From: Chara braunii
Lineage: Eukaryota; Streptophyta; Charophyceae; Charales; Characeae
DNA: 54,360 nucleotides
Reading direction: 5' to 3'
NCBI GenBank assembly: GCA_003427395.1
Contig: BFEA01000037.1
Span: 10,708 to 65,067 of the forward strand
Part shown: piece by piece, positions 1 to 10,620 of the stretch
Layout: each line of letters begins with the position of its first letter
Position numbering within the stretch: position 1 is the stretch's first letter
Program-made: the position numbers and the translations under genes
Notes under the pieces: generated by a model
The model's input: only the letters and a program-made list of their open reading frames with translations
Databases searched by the model: none
What the model was told of the DNA's origin: nothing

Positions 1-199
1 ACCTGAGTTTGGGCATCATCTGCACGCATCTTTCTCGTTGGCCTACCCCTTCCCTTTGGGAACGGCTATCAGACTATCTGCAGTTGCTTCCTTCTTTAAG
101 TTTTCATGGTTGGACGTTGTAGTCCATGGTAGCCGTCAAAGTCAAACCCCTTGATTTCGACTACCACGACAACCCTGAAGCTGTCTACTCAACCCCTCT

Positions 200-1090
200 T
201 CACAGGGTGCAGAAGAGGGCGTGGTCTTCAACCGCGCATGGCGGTTATCTAGCGCCGAGAAGGTGACCCCTCAAAGCGCTTGTCAGTCGACACTTGAGTG
301 TCGAACACGACCCTCGAGATTACCAAGTGCCGCGCGGTTACGAGTACTACGTAGTACCCCATCAGCGCGAGTGTTTGTGAGTGCCCGCATGGCTGGTCGA
401 TATGAGGAGGTCATGCGCTCGCCCAACTCTTATACGAAAGTCTGGCGCACGCTACCTATCTGAGTCTCGCGGCATAAAGTTATGGGTCGGATACAGAAGG
501 GACTAAGAGTGTTGCAGCATTGTGGTGTTGTTTGTGATATTTGTTTTGTGTTTTTTTTATATGTTATGTGTGGGTAGGTGTGAGTGTTCTGGTGTAACGC
601 GTGGATGTGTCCTAGTCGACCGATGCCGAGTCGCGTTTGGAACCTCAGCCCCCCAATATGTCGTTTCGCGTGCGGGTTCGATTTTTGGGCGTTCGACCGT
701 GCGTACCCCCTATGCTACAGCGAACGAGAAACGCCCTCGGTTGGGCAACCTCTGCAATTGCATACGAAAAGTTTTCGCATGTGGTTCAGTAGCTCGGCGG
801 GGATACTCCCACCTAAGGGATGGTGACAGCTCCCGCAGGTGGAGGTAAGCGGTGCCTCGCGTGACCCTGTGCTGTCGTAGGGGCTCGCGAGAGGTACGGC
901 TGGTGCACTCGGCTGGAGCGGCAAACANTCTCCGCGATAAGTCCTGCAAAATTCTGCGTGACGCGGCCGGGAGGGTCCCCGTGCGGGACCGATGCGCTCG
1001 ACAGGCCATGCTACGCAGATCCATGGGTATCCTGAGAACCCTCAGAAAGCCGTATTGGGCACAGTTCAAAGGTGATTCAGTCTATTTAGC
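200..1090 (+). repeat. A-type repeat block, copy 1
   Basis: This stretch reappears in reverse complement at about 20,918-21,860. Shared landmarks run in the same order: a 'cgacacttgagtgtcg' segment near 285, the 'cgtttcgcgtgcgggttcg' and 'gcgaacgagaaacgccctcgg' segments at 660-740, a possible splice donor (GAG|GTAAG) at 845, and 'gaccgatgcgctcgaca' near 990. It has the look of a long terminal repeat or transposon end, but I could not fix its exact borders or find a target duplication. Open frames in it (for example 522-848) are probably incidental. It breaks off near 1,090, where unrelated sequence follows. Confidence 0.6.
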
Positions 1091-1363
1091 TGTTTAGCTA
1101 TTGCCCGATGGGTATGAGTTGTATGTGCAATTAACCGTTCAAATACTGATGAGGGTCGATCAGTCTATCAGGACTCTGGGACGTGAGTTGAAGTGGTGCC
1201 CTTAAGCAGTATCTACTTTAACCTTTGATGTTGAGAAGTCTCGGAGTTTAAAAGTGAGTGTGTATAATGTCGCTTGTCCCTTTCCGGTTATATCCATGGG
1301 TATCATGAGTACCCTTTAGAAAGTCGTATTGGGCACGGTTCACAGTTGATTCTGTAAACTTAT
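1019..1363. repeat. Direct repeat of about 70 bp, 273 bp apart
   Basis: The segment at 1,019-1,090 (atccatgggtatcctgagaa onward) recurs at 1,292-1,363 with small differences, including the shared words 'cgtattgggcac' and 'ttca(a/c)aggtgattc'-like sequence. It marks a local duplication at the end of the A-type block. Confidence 0.65.
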
Positions 1364-1407
1364 TGGGTTTATACCATAATCGGAAGTGGTCGTGAAATTG
1401 ACGACAA

Positions 1408-1473
1408 TACTCTTTCATCGAATGCGACCCAGCTACGAAGTACTCTTTCATCAAATGCGACCCGGCTACGCAG
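1408..1473. repeat. 33 bp tandem duplication
   Basis: Two adjacent copies of a 33 bp unit starting tactctttcatc at 1,408 and 1,441 differ at only a few positions. They are not part of any recognisable gene. Confidence 0.75.
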
Positions 1474-2720
1474 AGATATCTTGTTGATCAAAAAGTGAAA
1501 TAGGCATTTCTATTGGCATTCCACTGGGTTGTTTTACGATCATCGCCCATTACCCAAGAACAAGAAGGCTAGAATTGTTGTGATCTAATATAAGAAGAAA
1601 CAAGTTCCTATGCATGAGTGATGTCGGACCTCAAACCTTAGATCCAAGTTCTTCGGATGTCCGTGGGAGAAGGGCACAGGGTTGTTGAGTACGAACGCCT
1701 CCCTTACCAGGCCTCATTAGACTGAGTGCAAGCATACTCTTGTGCTCAGAATAACCACCTATACAAGACAAGCTTGGGGTTGAGAGTTGATCTGACGCAT
1801 GATGGTTGGGAGCCAAATCTAGTACGATGTAAACAGACACACCGGAAATTATGTTTGTAAATATCCCCTCCTGATGAGCAAGCTATGACCCGACCACGTA
1901 AACCCAAAGCTTCNATGNTGAGCATAGATCCCCGATNCCTGCTGCGTAGCGAGTGGACTGTGACTCGTCAAGAGTCTTTAACCAAGGGTATCGGCCCAGG
2001 TAGCAATCAGAGAACCCAGCCAAGCAGCATCACGGTCAAATTGAAATCAAGCCGTTTGACAAAATCGCTAAAAAAAGAACGGATGACACAAGCATTCACA
2101 GACTTTAAGCGGTCTGCAGGATATCCAGTCTGCGTTCTTAAAAAAACAGAACAACAAAAGGAAGGGGGATGGGTCTCGTAGTATGATTCTCGTTTTTTCC
2201 CTGTTCCAATTTGGACTGGCACACGGTGGAGGCTGAAGTCAGCCCCTGAGAATTGTTATCAGATAGTGCTCAGTGGTCAACTGTGAATATTGATGTCCGT
2301 TGAAAATGGATATTTCCCAACTCTCCGCCGAGTTGATCTGAAGCCTATAACCATTCGTCTGCCTTGTTTCTTCGTAGTAAACGGATGATCAGAGAGGAAA
2401 AAAAAAATATGAAGGATCACGAGGTTTTAGTTATGAAGTACAAATTTAACAGGGATAGGATGGTGGAATGAGAAGAAAAGGTTTGCCAAGACATAGAAAC
2501 GCACAAACAGGATCAAGAGAAAGTGCAATTCAAATGACTGGGAAAAGAAAATATAGCGAGTATGTGTCTTATTTTTATGATGGCGATTGCAAGTTGCACA
2601 ACACCGGCTCGTTGCTAGAGACGCTAGAGACGGTAGAGCAGGGGCGAGGCTCAGGTGAGCACAAGGACGCCCTGACTCCTTTTTCGAAAACCTCACCAGC
2701 AATCTCTACTCGGATTTTTT
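1474..2720. other. No recognisable gene
   Basis: Short open frames occur on both strands but none resembles a known family, and they overlap each other in shadow frames. Single Ns occur at 1,914, 1,918 and 1,937. I see no RNA gene or clear repeat structure here. Confidence 0.5.
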
Positions 2721-2722
2721 TG

Positions 2723-2940
2723 TCAGAATCAATCAACACTCGGTCGTTTACTTTATTATTGCACCGGAGATCAGTTTTAGTCATACAGTTCTTCCATCTA
2801 TAGACTCGTTCAAGTAACTCGAACTTTTCTATCAGAATCGATCAGCACTCAATCATTTACTTTATTATTGAATCGGAGATCAATTTCGGTCATATAATGC
2901 TTTCATCTAAAGACTCTGGATCAGTTTGAACGCCTTGCAT
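2723..2940. repeat. 109 bp tandem repeat, two copies
   Basis: A unit beginning tcagaatc at 2,723 is repeated at 2,832. Both contain 'tttactttattattg', an 'ccggagatca' or 'tcggagatca' segment, and a 'catctatagactc' or 'catctaaagactc' segment. It lies immediately upstream of the first retroelement-associated open frame. Confidence 0.7.
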
Positions 2941-3171
2941 CAACANATGAGTGAAATTCTGTCATTCTCAGTTCAGGAAACTTTCCTCGCCAGTCTCAAC
3001 AGGATAACCTCCAATGATGCTTTTCAGTATCGGTACGTCAGTGCAACTGACTTCAAGCGAAGGAGAACTATCTTTGTAGTTCATAGTGAGTTTGCAGAGG
3101 GTACCATTCATGATTTGATAATCTATTTGAAGAAAGACAAGGACATTCACGAGCATTTCGACTCAGTCTAG
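2926..3171 (+). pseudogene. Unassigned ORF fragment upstream of the retroelement
   Basis: An 81-codon frame that does not match any family I recognise. It is rich in polar residues and reads smoothly through to a TAG at the end, with one N near the start (2,946). It is followed 70 bp later by another plus-strand frame with the same composition, so the two may be parts of one decayed protein. Its link to the Ty3/gypsy element downstream is inferred only from position, strand and similar AT-rich codon use. Confidence 0.35.
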
Positions 3172-3244
3172 ATCTCAACAACATGATTTTTTGAGGGGAA
3201 AGAGAGACAGCTTAACGAGAGTGGTACCAAGCTGATCTGTAACT

Positions 3245-3676
3245 TTGGACCCAAGCTACATTGACTACCCCAAGCCTCCAATCCCTTTTATTCTTACAAC
3301 TGACTCTTATTGGGGTGATCTAGTGGAATTGGGCAAGAGATACATCTTTCCTGGAGAGATTGATTACGAGGCAGTGACGGAGTCATCCGAGTTTCAACAT
3401 CTTAGGCGCAAGATTTTCTCTCAGCCATATCTCCCTACACTATGGGAGGAGTTTTATGCTATGACGGACTTCCATATCATGAGACTTGGAAGCAGGTATT
3501 CAGAGCTTGCAGACTTCAGGTGGGAGGAGTTTTATGTTATGGTGGACTTCCGTATCATGGGACTTAGAAGCAGGTATTCAGAGCTTGCAGGCTTCATGTG
3601 GTTCTACATTCAGAAGCCTCAATCTAAGGAAGGACGTAGACATGGTTTAAAGTATAGGAAAATCACAACCAAATGA
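3245..3676 (+). pseudogene. Unassigned ORF with internal 26-residue duplication
   Basis: A 143-codon frame opening MDPSYIDYPKPPIPF. At codons 67-118 the same 26-residue block occurs twice in tandem, at 3,443-3,520 and 3,521-3,598; both carry EEFY, then M-x-DF-x-IM and RYSELA. The duplication is exactly 78 bp, so the frame is kept. This suggests it arose while the sequence was still coding. There are no recognisable catalytic motifs. It may be an accessory ORF of the downstream retroelement or an unrelated relic. Confidence 0.4.
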
Positions 3677-4289
3677 GAGATCAATGATGAGACTTTAGAG
3701 CGATGAGTGAAGACTTCTAACGGGTGTTGGCCATGTTTATCTATTTGTGTTTCTTGAGGCTATTATGAGTTCTCAGTTTTCCCTCATTNATCTTGTCTTG
3801 ACCTTGAGTAAGTCAGTCCTGCTTCATTTGCATTGACTCTGCTTNATGATTGTGTTTTCTGACGATTTTGTCACAGTTTTTAAAATTCATAAATTGACAA
3901 AGTTAATATATGCATGTTTCACCAGAGTTCTATAATTACTATTTGCATTATCTTTGTTGTTTTGAAGCATAATAAAGATTCTTAAGACCGGGGATCAGCG
4001 AAAACCGCAATTGAAAGGTGTTGTTGAAAGCCCGCCGCACACAACAGGAAGGGATTTGCTTTGTTTAAATTTATTTATTTATTGCAAACAAACAAACAAA
4101 ATATTGCGTGATAACTTGTTGGTTTTTCGATCGTCAGAAGTGACCCGATTGAAAAAAGTGTGACANAAATGGCGTCGTTGTCAAGGATATGAAAAATTTC
4201 GTGTCCGAAACGAATCTGGGTCAGTAATAACTTGGAGTTTTGATTAGGCCTTAAAAACTGTTGACAATTTATGAATTTTCAGATTGACA
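3677..4289. other. AT-rich spacer, no gene seen
   Basis: No credible open frame. It contains a short (aaac)n/(ttta)n patch at 4,070-4,100 and four single Ns. It separates the unassigned ORFs from the 1.1 kb tandem module. Confidence 0.5.
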
Positions 4290-4317
4290 CTGCTATCTAA
4301 ATTGAAATATTATTCTC

Positions 4318-4824
4318 TTGGAAATTCCAGTTGCTAAGAAATCTCAGTTGCTAGCCGAGTCTTATATTTTCATGTGTGAGGTACCACACTGGATTAGAGA
4401 AGGAGATTGGCATTATTTATTGGAGAGAACAAAACCGATTTCAGAAATGTTTGTCGGCGATGCACTGAAAAAACTTTCTGAACTCACTTATAAGGAGATC
4501 GTCCCCTATCAGTATGAGGGTTGTTGGATCTATTATTCTCGTCACTCAACCATCTGTATAGTATTGACTCGCTTCTTTGAAGAAGATATCTACAATATTC
4601 ATCCTTACGTNAAAAAGGGAGGTTGTAATGATTCGGAGAATTTTGAGATTGCTGCTCAATTCAGCTACAATGAAAAGACAGATATTAAGCGAAAAAAGAA
4701 AGTGAAATGGGGGTTAATGCCAGTAATCTATGAGACAATTTCAATTTCTCCTATCCCTAACGGTTCCTGTGATGGAAGTAATTATTTGTCGATAATCAAC
4801 ATGTTACTGAAGTATGAGAAATGA
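4318..4824 (+). pseudogene. Upstream ORF of tandem module, best-preserved copy
   Basis: A 168-codon frame with a mixed, protein-like composition: EVPHWIREGDWHYLLERTKPI, then YQYEGCWIYYSRHSTICIVLTRFF, and a basic KRKKKVKWG patch near the end. The track start codon is preceded by open frame, so the true start is uncertain. Copy 2 (about 5,440-5,945) keeps YQYEGC and the basic patch but is broken by stops. I do not recognise the family. It could be an extra ORF carried by this retroelement lineage, or a decayed host gene caught in the array. Confidence 0.4.
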
Positions 4825-5049
4825 GCGGGCTGTCATGAGAACGAAATAAATTTCACATAGGGAAATCAGGCAGCGAAGATCAAAGGATCAGATCCAAGAA
4901 GAGAAAATGTTGAGTGTCTCCCGAAATCATTGAATGTTTTAAGTAGGAAATAAGTATTCTCGTATGAGGTTGTCAAGTATAAGATGGTCGCGAGTGAATG
5001 AGAATAAGAATGATTCTATATTCTAACATTTTATTTCACTGAGTTTGAC

Positions 5050-5271
5050 ATGTATGATGTAAGGATTTACGTTCCTAACGAGATAAGTGTTGACGTTGTA
5101 TATGAAAGATGCTGGGGATTTACTAAGGAAGTTGCGTTGAAAGAGAAAGAAAGACTTGAGAGGGAAAAAAGTGTTTCATTAGATTTGCTCAGCTTACTAT
5201 CTTTGAGAGATTCTCAACATCTCCTTTACCCGATAGTAATTTGTCAAGAAACAACTCGTCAGCCATGGTAG
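5050..5271 (+). pseudogene. Downstream ORF of tandem module, copy 1
   Basis: A 73-codon frame opening MYDVRIYVPNEISVDVVYER, followed by a charged stretch (KEKERLEREK) likely to be helical. The same start recurs in degenerate form near 6,175 (copy 2) and at 6,811 (copy 3, inside the frame 6,718-7,047). The recurring frame across three copies supports real past coding. Function unknown. Confidence 0.4.
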
Positions 5272-6717
5272 ATTTTGTGTGAAAGGTGAAGAGGGTTCAA
5301 GAAGAATACTCTAAGTAGTTTAAGTGCGATAAAGGACACACTTTATGAAGTGACTTGGTCCGATAATTCCTTTATAATTCTGAGATATGAGACTTGCATA
5401 AGATGACGAATAATATTTCGCATCTGCTATNTAAATGGAGTCGTTATTCTCTTGGAAATCTCAGTTGCTAACTGAGCTTATTTTTCCATGTCTGTGGTAC
5501 CATACTAAACTAGAGAAGGAGACATATATTATTTATTGAAGAGGATCAAGTTTGATCACATGTATGTCTTATGAGTCATTAACATTTTGATGAAACTGAA
5601 AAAGAAGAGATCAAAACAGATTCGGGAAATGTTGGTCGACGAAGCATTGAAAATACTTTCTAAACTCATTTCTAAGGACTTCCTCCCCTATCAGTATGAG
5701 GGTTGTTGAGTCTATTATTCTCGTCACTCAACCATTTGTACTGTGTTGACTCGCTTTTTGGGATGAGATTGTGTTCAATTCGGATACAATGAAAGGACAG
5801 ATANTAAGCGAAAAACGAAAATGAAATATGGGTTAATGTCAGTAATCTATGAGACAATTTTAATTTCTTCTATCCCTAACAGTTACTGTGATGGACGTAA
5901 TTGGTTGTCGATAATCAACATGGTACTAAAGTGGGAGAAATTAGCGGGTTGTCATGAGAACGGAANAAATTTCAGCTAGNGAAATCAGGCAGCGAAGATC
6001 GGAATTTAGCAAAGGATTAGATCCAAGCAGAGAGAATGTTGAGTCGAAATCATTGAATGTTTTAAGTAAGAAATAAGTGTTCTCTTACGAGGTTATCAAG
6101 TATGAGATGATCGTGAGTGGATGGAAACAGGAATGATTATATATTCTGAAATTTTATTTCACCGAGTTGGACACGTATGACATAAGGATTTATATTCCTA
6201 AAGAAAGAAGTGTTGATGTTGTGTACGGAAGATGCTGGGGATTTACTAAGGAAGTGTTGAAAGAGAAAGAAAGACTTGAGAGGGAAAATAAGTGCTTCAT
6301 TGAATCCGTTTAACTTACTATCTTTAAGAGATTTTCAACTCCTCCTTTACTCGATATTAATTTGTCAAGGAACAAGTGGTCAGTCATGGTAGATTTTGTA
6401 TGAAAGGTGAAGAGGGCTTAAGAAGAACACTCAATAGCAAGCATATGTGTGGTAAAGAACAAACTTTCTAGCAAACATACATGTAGTAAATAACAAACTT
6501 TCTCCTATCCCTAACAGTTACTGTGATGAAAGTAATTAGTTGTCGATATTCAACATGGTACTGAAGTGGAAAAAATGAGTGAGCTGTCATGAGAACAAAA
6601 GAAATTTCGGTTGGGGATATCAGGTAGCGAAGATCAGAATTTGGCAAAGGATCTTATCCAATCAGAGAGAATGTTGAGTATCTCCCGAAATCATTAAATG
6701 TTTTAAGTAGGAAATAA

Positions 6718-7047
6718 GTGTTCACGTGTGAGGTTGTCAAGTATGAGATGGTCGCGAGTAGATGGAAACACGAACGATTCTATATTCTGACATTTTATTT
6801 CACCGAGTTTGACATGTATGACGTAAAAATTTATGTTCCTAAAGAAAGAAGTGTTGATGTTGTATATAAAAAATTATGGGGATTTACTGAGGAAGTTGTG
6901 TTGAAAGAGAAAGAGAGACTTGAGAGAAAAAATAAGTGTTTCATTGAATCTACTCAGCTTACTATCTTTGCGGGATTCCCAACTCCTCCTTTACCNGATA
7001 TTAATTTCTCAAGGAACAACTGGTCAGCCATGGTANATTTTGTATAA
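6718..7047 (+). pseudogene. Downstream ORF of tandem module, copy 3
   Basis: A 109-codon frame containing MYDVKIYVPKERSVDVVYKK from 6,811, homologous to the frame at 5,050. Here the upstream leader is also open, giving a longer apparent protein. A shift near 6,930 moves the tail into another frame relative to copy 1 (compare the LLSLLSLRDSQ segment, found in the overlapping frame at 6,920). Two Ns lie in the tail. Confidence 0.35.
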
Positions 7048-7278
7048 CAGGTGGGGAGAGTTCAAGAAGAACACTCTTAGTAGCAAGGATAAATGCGGTA
7101 AGGGGCAAACTTTATGAAGTGATTGGGTCCGATAACTCCTTTATAATTCTGAGATATGAGACTTGTGTAAGATAACGAATAACATTTCGCATTCCAGTGG
7201 TCAAATTCTTGAATACTGGTTGTTTTGATGCAGAATTTACGCCCCTGTATATGTAGAGAAGAAAACTTANTATTTTGA

Positions 7279-7845
7279 ATGTCGGATGGACGCTTACATC
7301 AGTCTTATAAGGGCAAAATTTGGCTTGAAAAATTACCGAGAAAANGAACTTGGAAAAAGGAACTACGGCAGCTTGACAGAGTTCTTAGTTTCTCAACTAC
7401 TAATGACTTTGATGAAAGGAGAGACTGGATACCTCTGCTGAAAGTCATTGCCATAGTAGGTAAAACAAGAGAGAGTGACTTCACGGTGGTGATAAAGTCC
7501 CTACTCCTGAATACCTTTGAGCACCAATTTGAGGTCCCTGATCAAACCCACCCTGAGATTTACCTTACTAGAAGCTATCCATAATGATCAATAATGTCCG
7601 GCTCTGTTGAACAGCTGACGTTGAGGTTGTATTGGAAGGAAGGGCAGTCAAGACGGAATACTCTTTGGATCTCAGACATAAGTCTCTCTACTTTGTATGA
7701 ACTTGATTTTTTTCAACTCTTCATTGATCGGATGAGAGACTCTGCCCTAAAGGCTGTTACTAATCAAACCGAGATCAGCTACTTGTTGAAGATAATAATA
7801 ATGGAGAAAGTTGAGAGAATATCTTATCACTCTTCCACAGAATGA
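7279..7845 (+). pseudogene. Unassigned ORF just upstream of gag, interrupted
   Basis: Frames 7,279-7,584 and 7,594-7,845 are in the same phase, separated by consecutive TAA and TGA codons, so they look like one decayed protein. The sequence shows IPLLKVIAIVGKTRESDFT and later LTLRLYWKEGQSRRNTLWISDI but no motif I can assign. Open sequence then continues toward the inserted element at 7,939 and resumes after it at 8,282. The gene was probably an N-terminal accessory or gag-leader region of the retroelement. Confidence 0.35.
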
Positions 7846-7938
7846 GTCTCTCTTGTCAGGAGAATCAACAGTGGTCCATAAACCATGTCATTTGGTTATG
7901 AGATTATAGACTTGACACGATACTTTATGATCCGGGGT

Positions 7939-8024
7939 TGTGTAGCATCGTGTTCGGGTTCGGTGACCAAACGTGTTCGGGTTCGGGACCAAATGTGAAC
8001 GAACTCCGAAACTCTCTGAACGCG

Positions 8025-8055
<31 letters not shown>

Positions 8056-8273
8056 GTTCTCCAAAAAATATGAAAAACAATATATGTTATGTAAAATAAT
8101 AATACAAACAACTTTTGTCTCAGAGGTATGCTCAAATTCGTAGCCAAACTCGAGTTAAAAAATAATAATAATAATAATAATTATTATTATTATTATTTTT
8201 TCATATGTTCGGCCGAACACCCGAATATGTTCGGACGTTCGGAAAAGCTCCGACATCTGCGGTGTGTTACACA
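7939..8273. mobile_element. 335 bp inverted-repeat element inserted in the retroelement
   Basis: The ends are TGTGTAGCA (7,939-7,947) and TGTTACACA (8,265-8,273), a 9 bp terminal inverted repeat with one mismatch. Immediately outside are gatccggg (7,929-7,936) and gatccgag (8,274-8,281), a likely 8-10 bp target duplication with slight decay. Inside are 'gttcggg' direct repeats, a run of about 26 A near 8,030, and an (aat)n/(att)n palindrome at 8,161-8,200. It has no coding capacity. Target size suggests hAT or Mutator-like mobilisation; that is inference. Its AT-rich core resembles that of the element at 44,898. Confidence 0.65.
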
Positions 8274-8281
8274 GATCCGAG

Positions 8282-8391
8282 TTATTGTGAAGGAATATAA
8301 CAGAAGACTGAGGTGGAATGATGAGAGGGAATTGATTGAGGATTATATTGGAAGGTTGAGAAGAATCGTTTTGCCTTTGATCTCTGCTTAG
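8282..8391 (+). pseudogene. Continuation of the ORF split by the small element
   Basis: After the insertion, an open frame reads VIVKEYNRRLRWNDERELIEDYIGRLRRIVLPLISA up to a TAG at 8,389. If the inserted 335 bp and one target copy are ignored, the frame from about 7,885 (MSFGYEIIDLTRYFM) joins this one in phase. That supports the insertion call and suggests the host ORF was intact when hit. Confidence 0.4.
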
Positions 8392-8556
8392 ACCATTATC
8401 GTTTACACTCTCTATACATAATTCTCAATGGTTGGAGTAAACAAGAGAGGAGAGAGACGAGCATGTATCTCTTGCGAGAAGAGTAACGGATTAAGAGTGA
8501 GAAAGAAGAGGTCAAGAGTGACAAAAAGAAAAAGAAAATAATATTAGGACAGGTTT

Positions 8557-9093
8557 ATGGTCAAAATGGATGGACGAGGGAGGCGTAGCTCTTATGCAGG
8601 GACTCATGAAGAGCCCCTGGTCGGTGTTATACGAGAATTGGTCGAGAGAGTTGATATTATAAAAGGAGGTTCAAATATTACAAGAGTGAAGAGATCAGAT
8701 GAGAGGATTTCATGCTTCAGAGGGCCTCAAGTAAATGATTTATTGGATGAATATGAATTATTTGGGCTCGGTTATGGTTGGACAGACAAACAGTGACTTA
8801 AACACCTTCTATCATACTGTGACACTAACTCAAGGTTGGTTGCTCAAGAATTGATAGAAGGGGCCACTACATGGGAAGAAGTCAAGGAAAGTCCAACCAC
8901 TACGAAGGATCTCCTCAATATCAGAAGAGTTAAGTATGACACGTTCAATGTTTTCCTTCAGACCTACATTCGAACAACCAGAAAACCTTCATACTTGGAC
9001 GAGGCTCAAAGATGTCATATCTTCCAGACTAACTTTACTGAGAATGAGAGGCAAACTGTTCTCAATCAAGCTCAACACTATCCTCTCAGATGA
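8557..9093 (+). pseudogene. gag: Ty3/gypsy gag (capsid part), one internal stop
   Basis: Frames 8,557-8,796 and 8,836-9,093 are in one phase, separated by a TGA. The segment CFRGPQVNDLLDEYELFGLGYGW resembles the start of gag capsid domains of plant and fungal Ty3/gypsy elements, where a substrate-like 'FxGxxVxxFLxxYE' motif is common. Downstream, helices rich in charged residues (RRVKYDTFNVFLQTYIRTT) follow. Gag forms the virus-like particle. Identification rests on position upstream of a zinc knuckle and pol, plus this motif; the homology is not strong on its own. Confidence 0.55.
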
Positions 9094-9299
9094 TATGCAA
9101 TGGTTGCAATCGTAAGAACTCTGTCAACGTTTTCACACAATAAATGGTCGTTGGATCAGATCAGTACGTTGACAAAAGACTGAGAGACCGAGAATTGTAT
9201 GAACAGAGGGAACAATCTGAATGCTGAAAATATTATTCAACGGATTATGAACAATTGCATGCCTGCTAATCATGTTATGGATCCGAAAGGAAAGAAAAA

Positions 9300-9495
9300 G
9301 GTTGAAAGCGAGGATGAAGAAGATGATGGTGATGATGATGACTATGAGAAAAAATGAGATTCCTCCAGATCTAAGAAGGAATGAAGAAAATTGTGGAAAA
9401 TAAAACATTGAAAGAAGAAAGTGTGATGACCGTTCGGGGAAGAACTTTGTCTGATATTATTGTGGTGAGGGAGGTCATATTACCACATATTATAA
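9300..9495 (+). pseudogene. gag: Gag nucleocapsid region with destroyed CCHC zinc knuckle
   Basis: An acidic stretch (EDEEDDGDDDDYE, about 9,310-9,348) is followed at 9,452-9,493 by a remnant of the CX2CX4HX4C zinc knuckle. The second Cys (9,461) and the His (9,476) remain in correct spacing. The first Cys position is now a TGA stop (9,452-9,454) and the last Cys position is Tyr (TAT at 9,491-9,493). The frame differs from the capsid part, so at least one indel lies between. The element cannot make a working nucleocapsid. Confidence 0.7.
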
Positions 9496-9576
9496 GGATT
9501 TGGAAGAGGATGTGAGAAGTGGGGTGACGAAAAAGAATGCAATGGGCCTTATTTATGTGACAGTTTATGGAACAAA

Positions 9577-10130
9577 TTGGATCCCAGGTATCTTGGAGGT
9601 ATGAGACTTCTTGCCCTTAAACGTGAGGAAAAGATGAAGAAAATGAAGAAAAGAAAGATCAATGTGAATGTTCACTTTCTTATCGGTAAACTACCTAAAG
9701 AACTTATGCAAAAATCTGATGATCCTTCCACCATGATTGAGTTGTCTCTACAATCCGTGACACTAGTGGAAGACTTGTNTGATGAAGCTTCCCCAAGCAA
9801 ACTTTCATTGAAAGAAACATTATCTGCTTCCTAGATTTTCTTCTGAGTTAGTAGTATTTTCTTCTAATGAGTCTCGTTTGTTCGGTCAACATGATTTCTT
9901 TTGAGGGCGATTTACCACTAGAAACCGTTATGGAGCCCAACATAGTGGTTGGAGAGGTGAGGAAACTTCAAGCAAGAATGACGNCTGAAATAATTAAGGA
10001 AAAGAAAAGAAGGAAAACCGAAGAGACTCTAAATAACTTCCTTGATGACGAAGAACCAAACCCGTCATCCAGAAAGAATGAACAAGGGAAGAAAAGAAGT
10101 TCATTCACAAGAGTCAATAGGAAAATATAA
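9577..10130 (+). pseudogene. Gag-pol linker ORFs
   Basis: Two plus-strand frames (9,577-9,834 and 9,867-10,130), each with one ambiguous codon, lie between the zinc knuckle and protease. They are Lys/Glu-rich (EEKMKKMKKRK; EKKRRKTEETLNNF) with no recognised domain. They probably represent the spacer between gag and protease in a single long polyprotein now broken by frameshifts. Confidence 0.4.
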
Positions 10131-10239
10131 GTGTGATCACTGATGTAATTACGAAGATGCTAGAGGAAACATAAATAACGCTATCCGTTAAGGAAACGAT
10201 GACTCTGGTGCCGATATGGAGAGAAGAACTAAATAAGTT

Positions 10240-10620
10240 GATTGAAAAGATAAAGATGGAGGTCAACTACTTGGGATCGGTTGTCCCCGGTGAAGTGAAC
10301 AAATCTCTGTCACGTTGTTAGATGAGATTTGCAACTATGGGTTGCAGACTTTTAACTATTTATATAATCAAGTGAATATCCGAACTTTAGTAGACTCTGA
10401 GCAGAAATGGTTTTTTTTCTCCAGAGGTTAGACCATCAAAGAGCGTATTAAGTAATGTTTTCGGGACTCTCTTCTTGGTTGGTTATATCGATAATTTCCC
10501 TATCAAAGTTACGACGATGTGGGTCAAACTATTACGGTTCGTGGTGCCAGATTTGAATCACGACTGTATCCTGGGTACTCCATTCTTACATGGAAATCGT
10601 TCAATTCTTCAACCATGAAG
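10240..10620 (+). pseudogene. pol: Ty3/gypsy aspartic protease (retropepsin) remnant
   Basis: Near 10,390 the codons read VDS followed by a frame slip: the bases look one nucleotide short of the usual DSGA active-site motif, so the catalytic motif is interrupted exactly there. Downstream, at 10,568-10,588, the second retropepsin signature ILGTPFL is intact, with a preceding hydrophobic strand (VKLLRFVVPDL). Order and spacing match a pepsin-like retroviral-type protease that would cleave the gag-pol polyprotein. Several stops lie around it. Clearly inactive. Confidence 0.7.

Larger units (their letters stand above)
4290..7193 (+). repeat. 1.1 kb ORF-bearing module repeated about 2.6 times
   Basis: Unit 1 runs about 4,290-5,425, unit 2 about 5,425-6,470, and unit 3 starts mid-module near 6,502 and ends at 7,193. 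Each full unit has an upstream coding segment (4,318-4,824 in unit 1) and a downstream segment (5,050-5,271 in unit 1; homologous stretches near 6,175-6,370 and 6,811-7,047). The closing 'ataattctgagatatgagacttg' region is shared by the ends of units 1 and 3. Unit 2 has many stops. Unit 3 lacks roughly the first 450 bp. The array precedes gag of the retroelement on the same strand. Confidence 0.75.
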
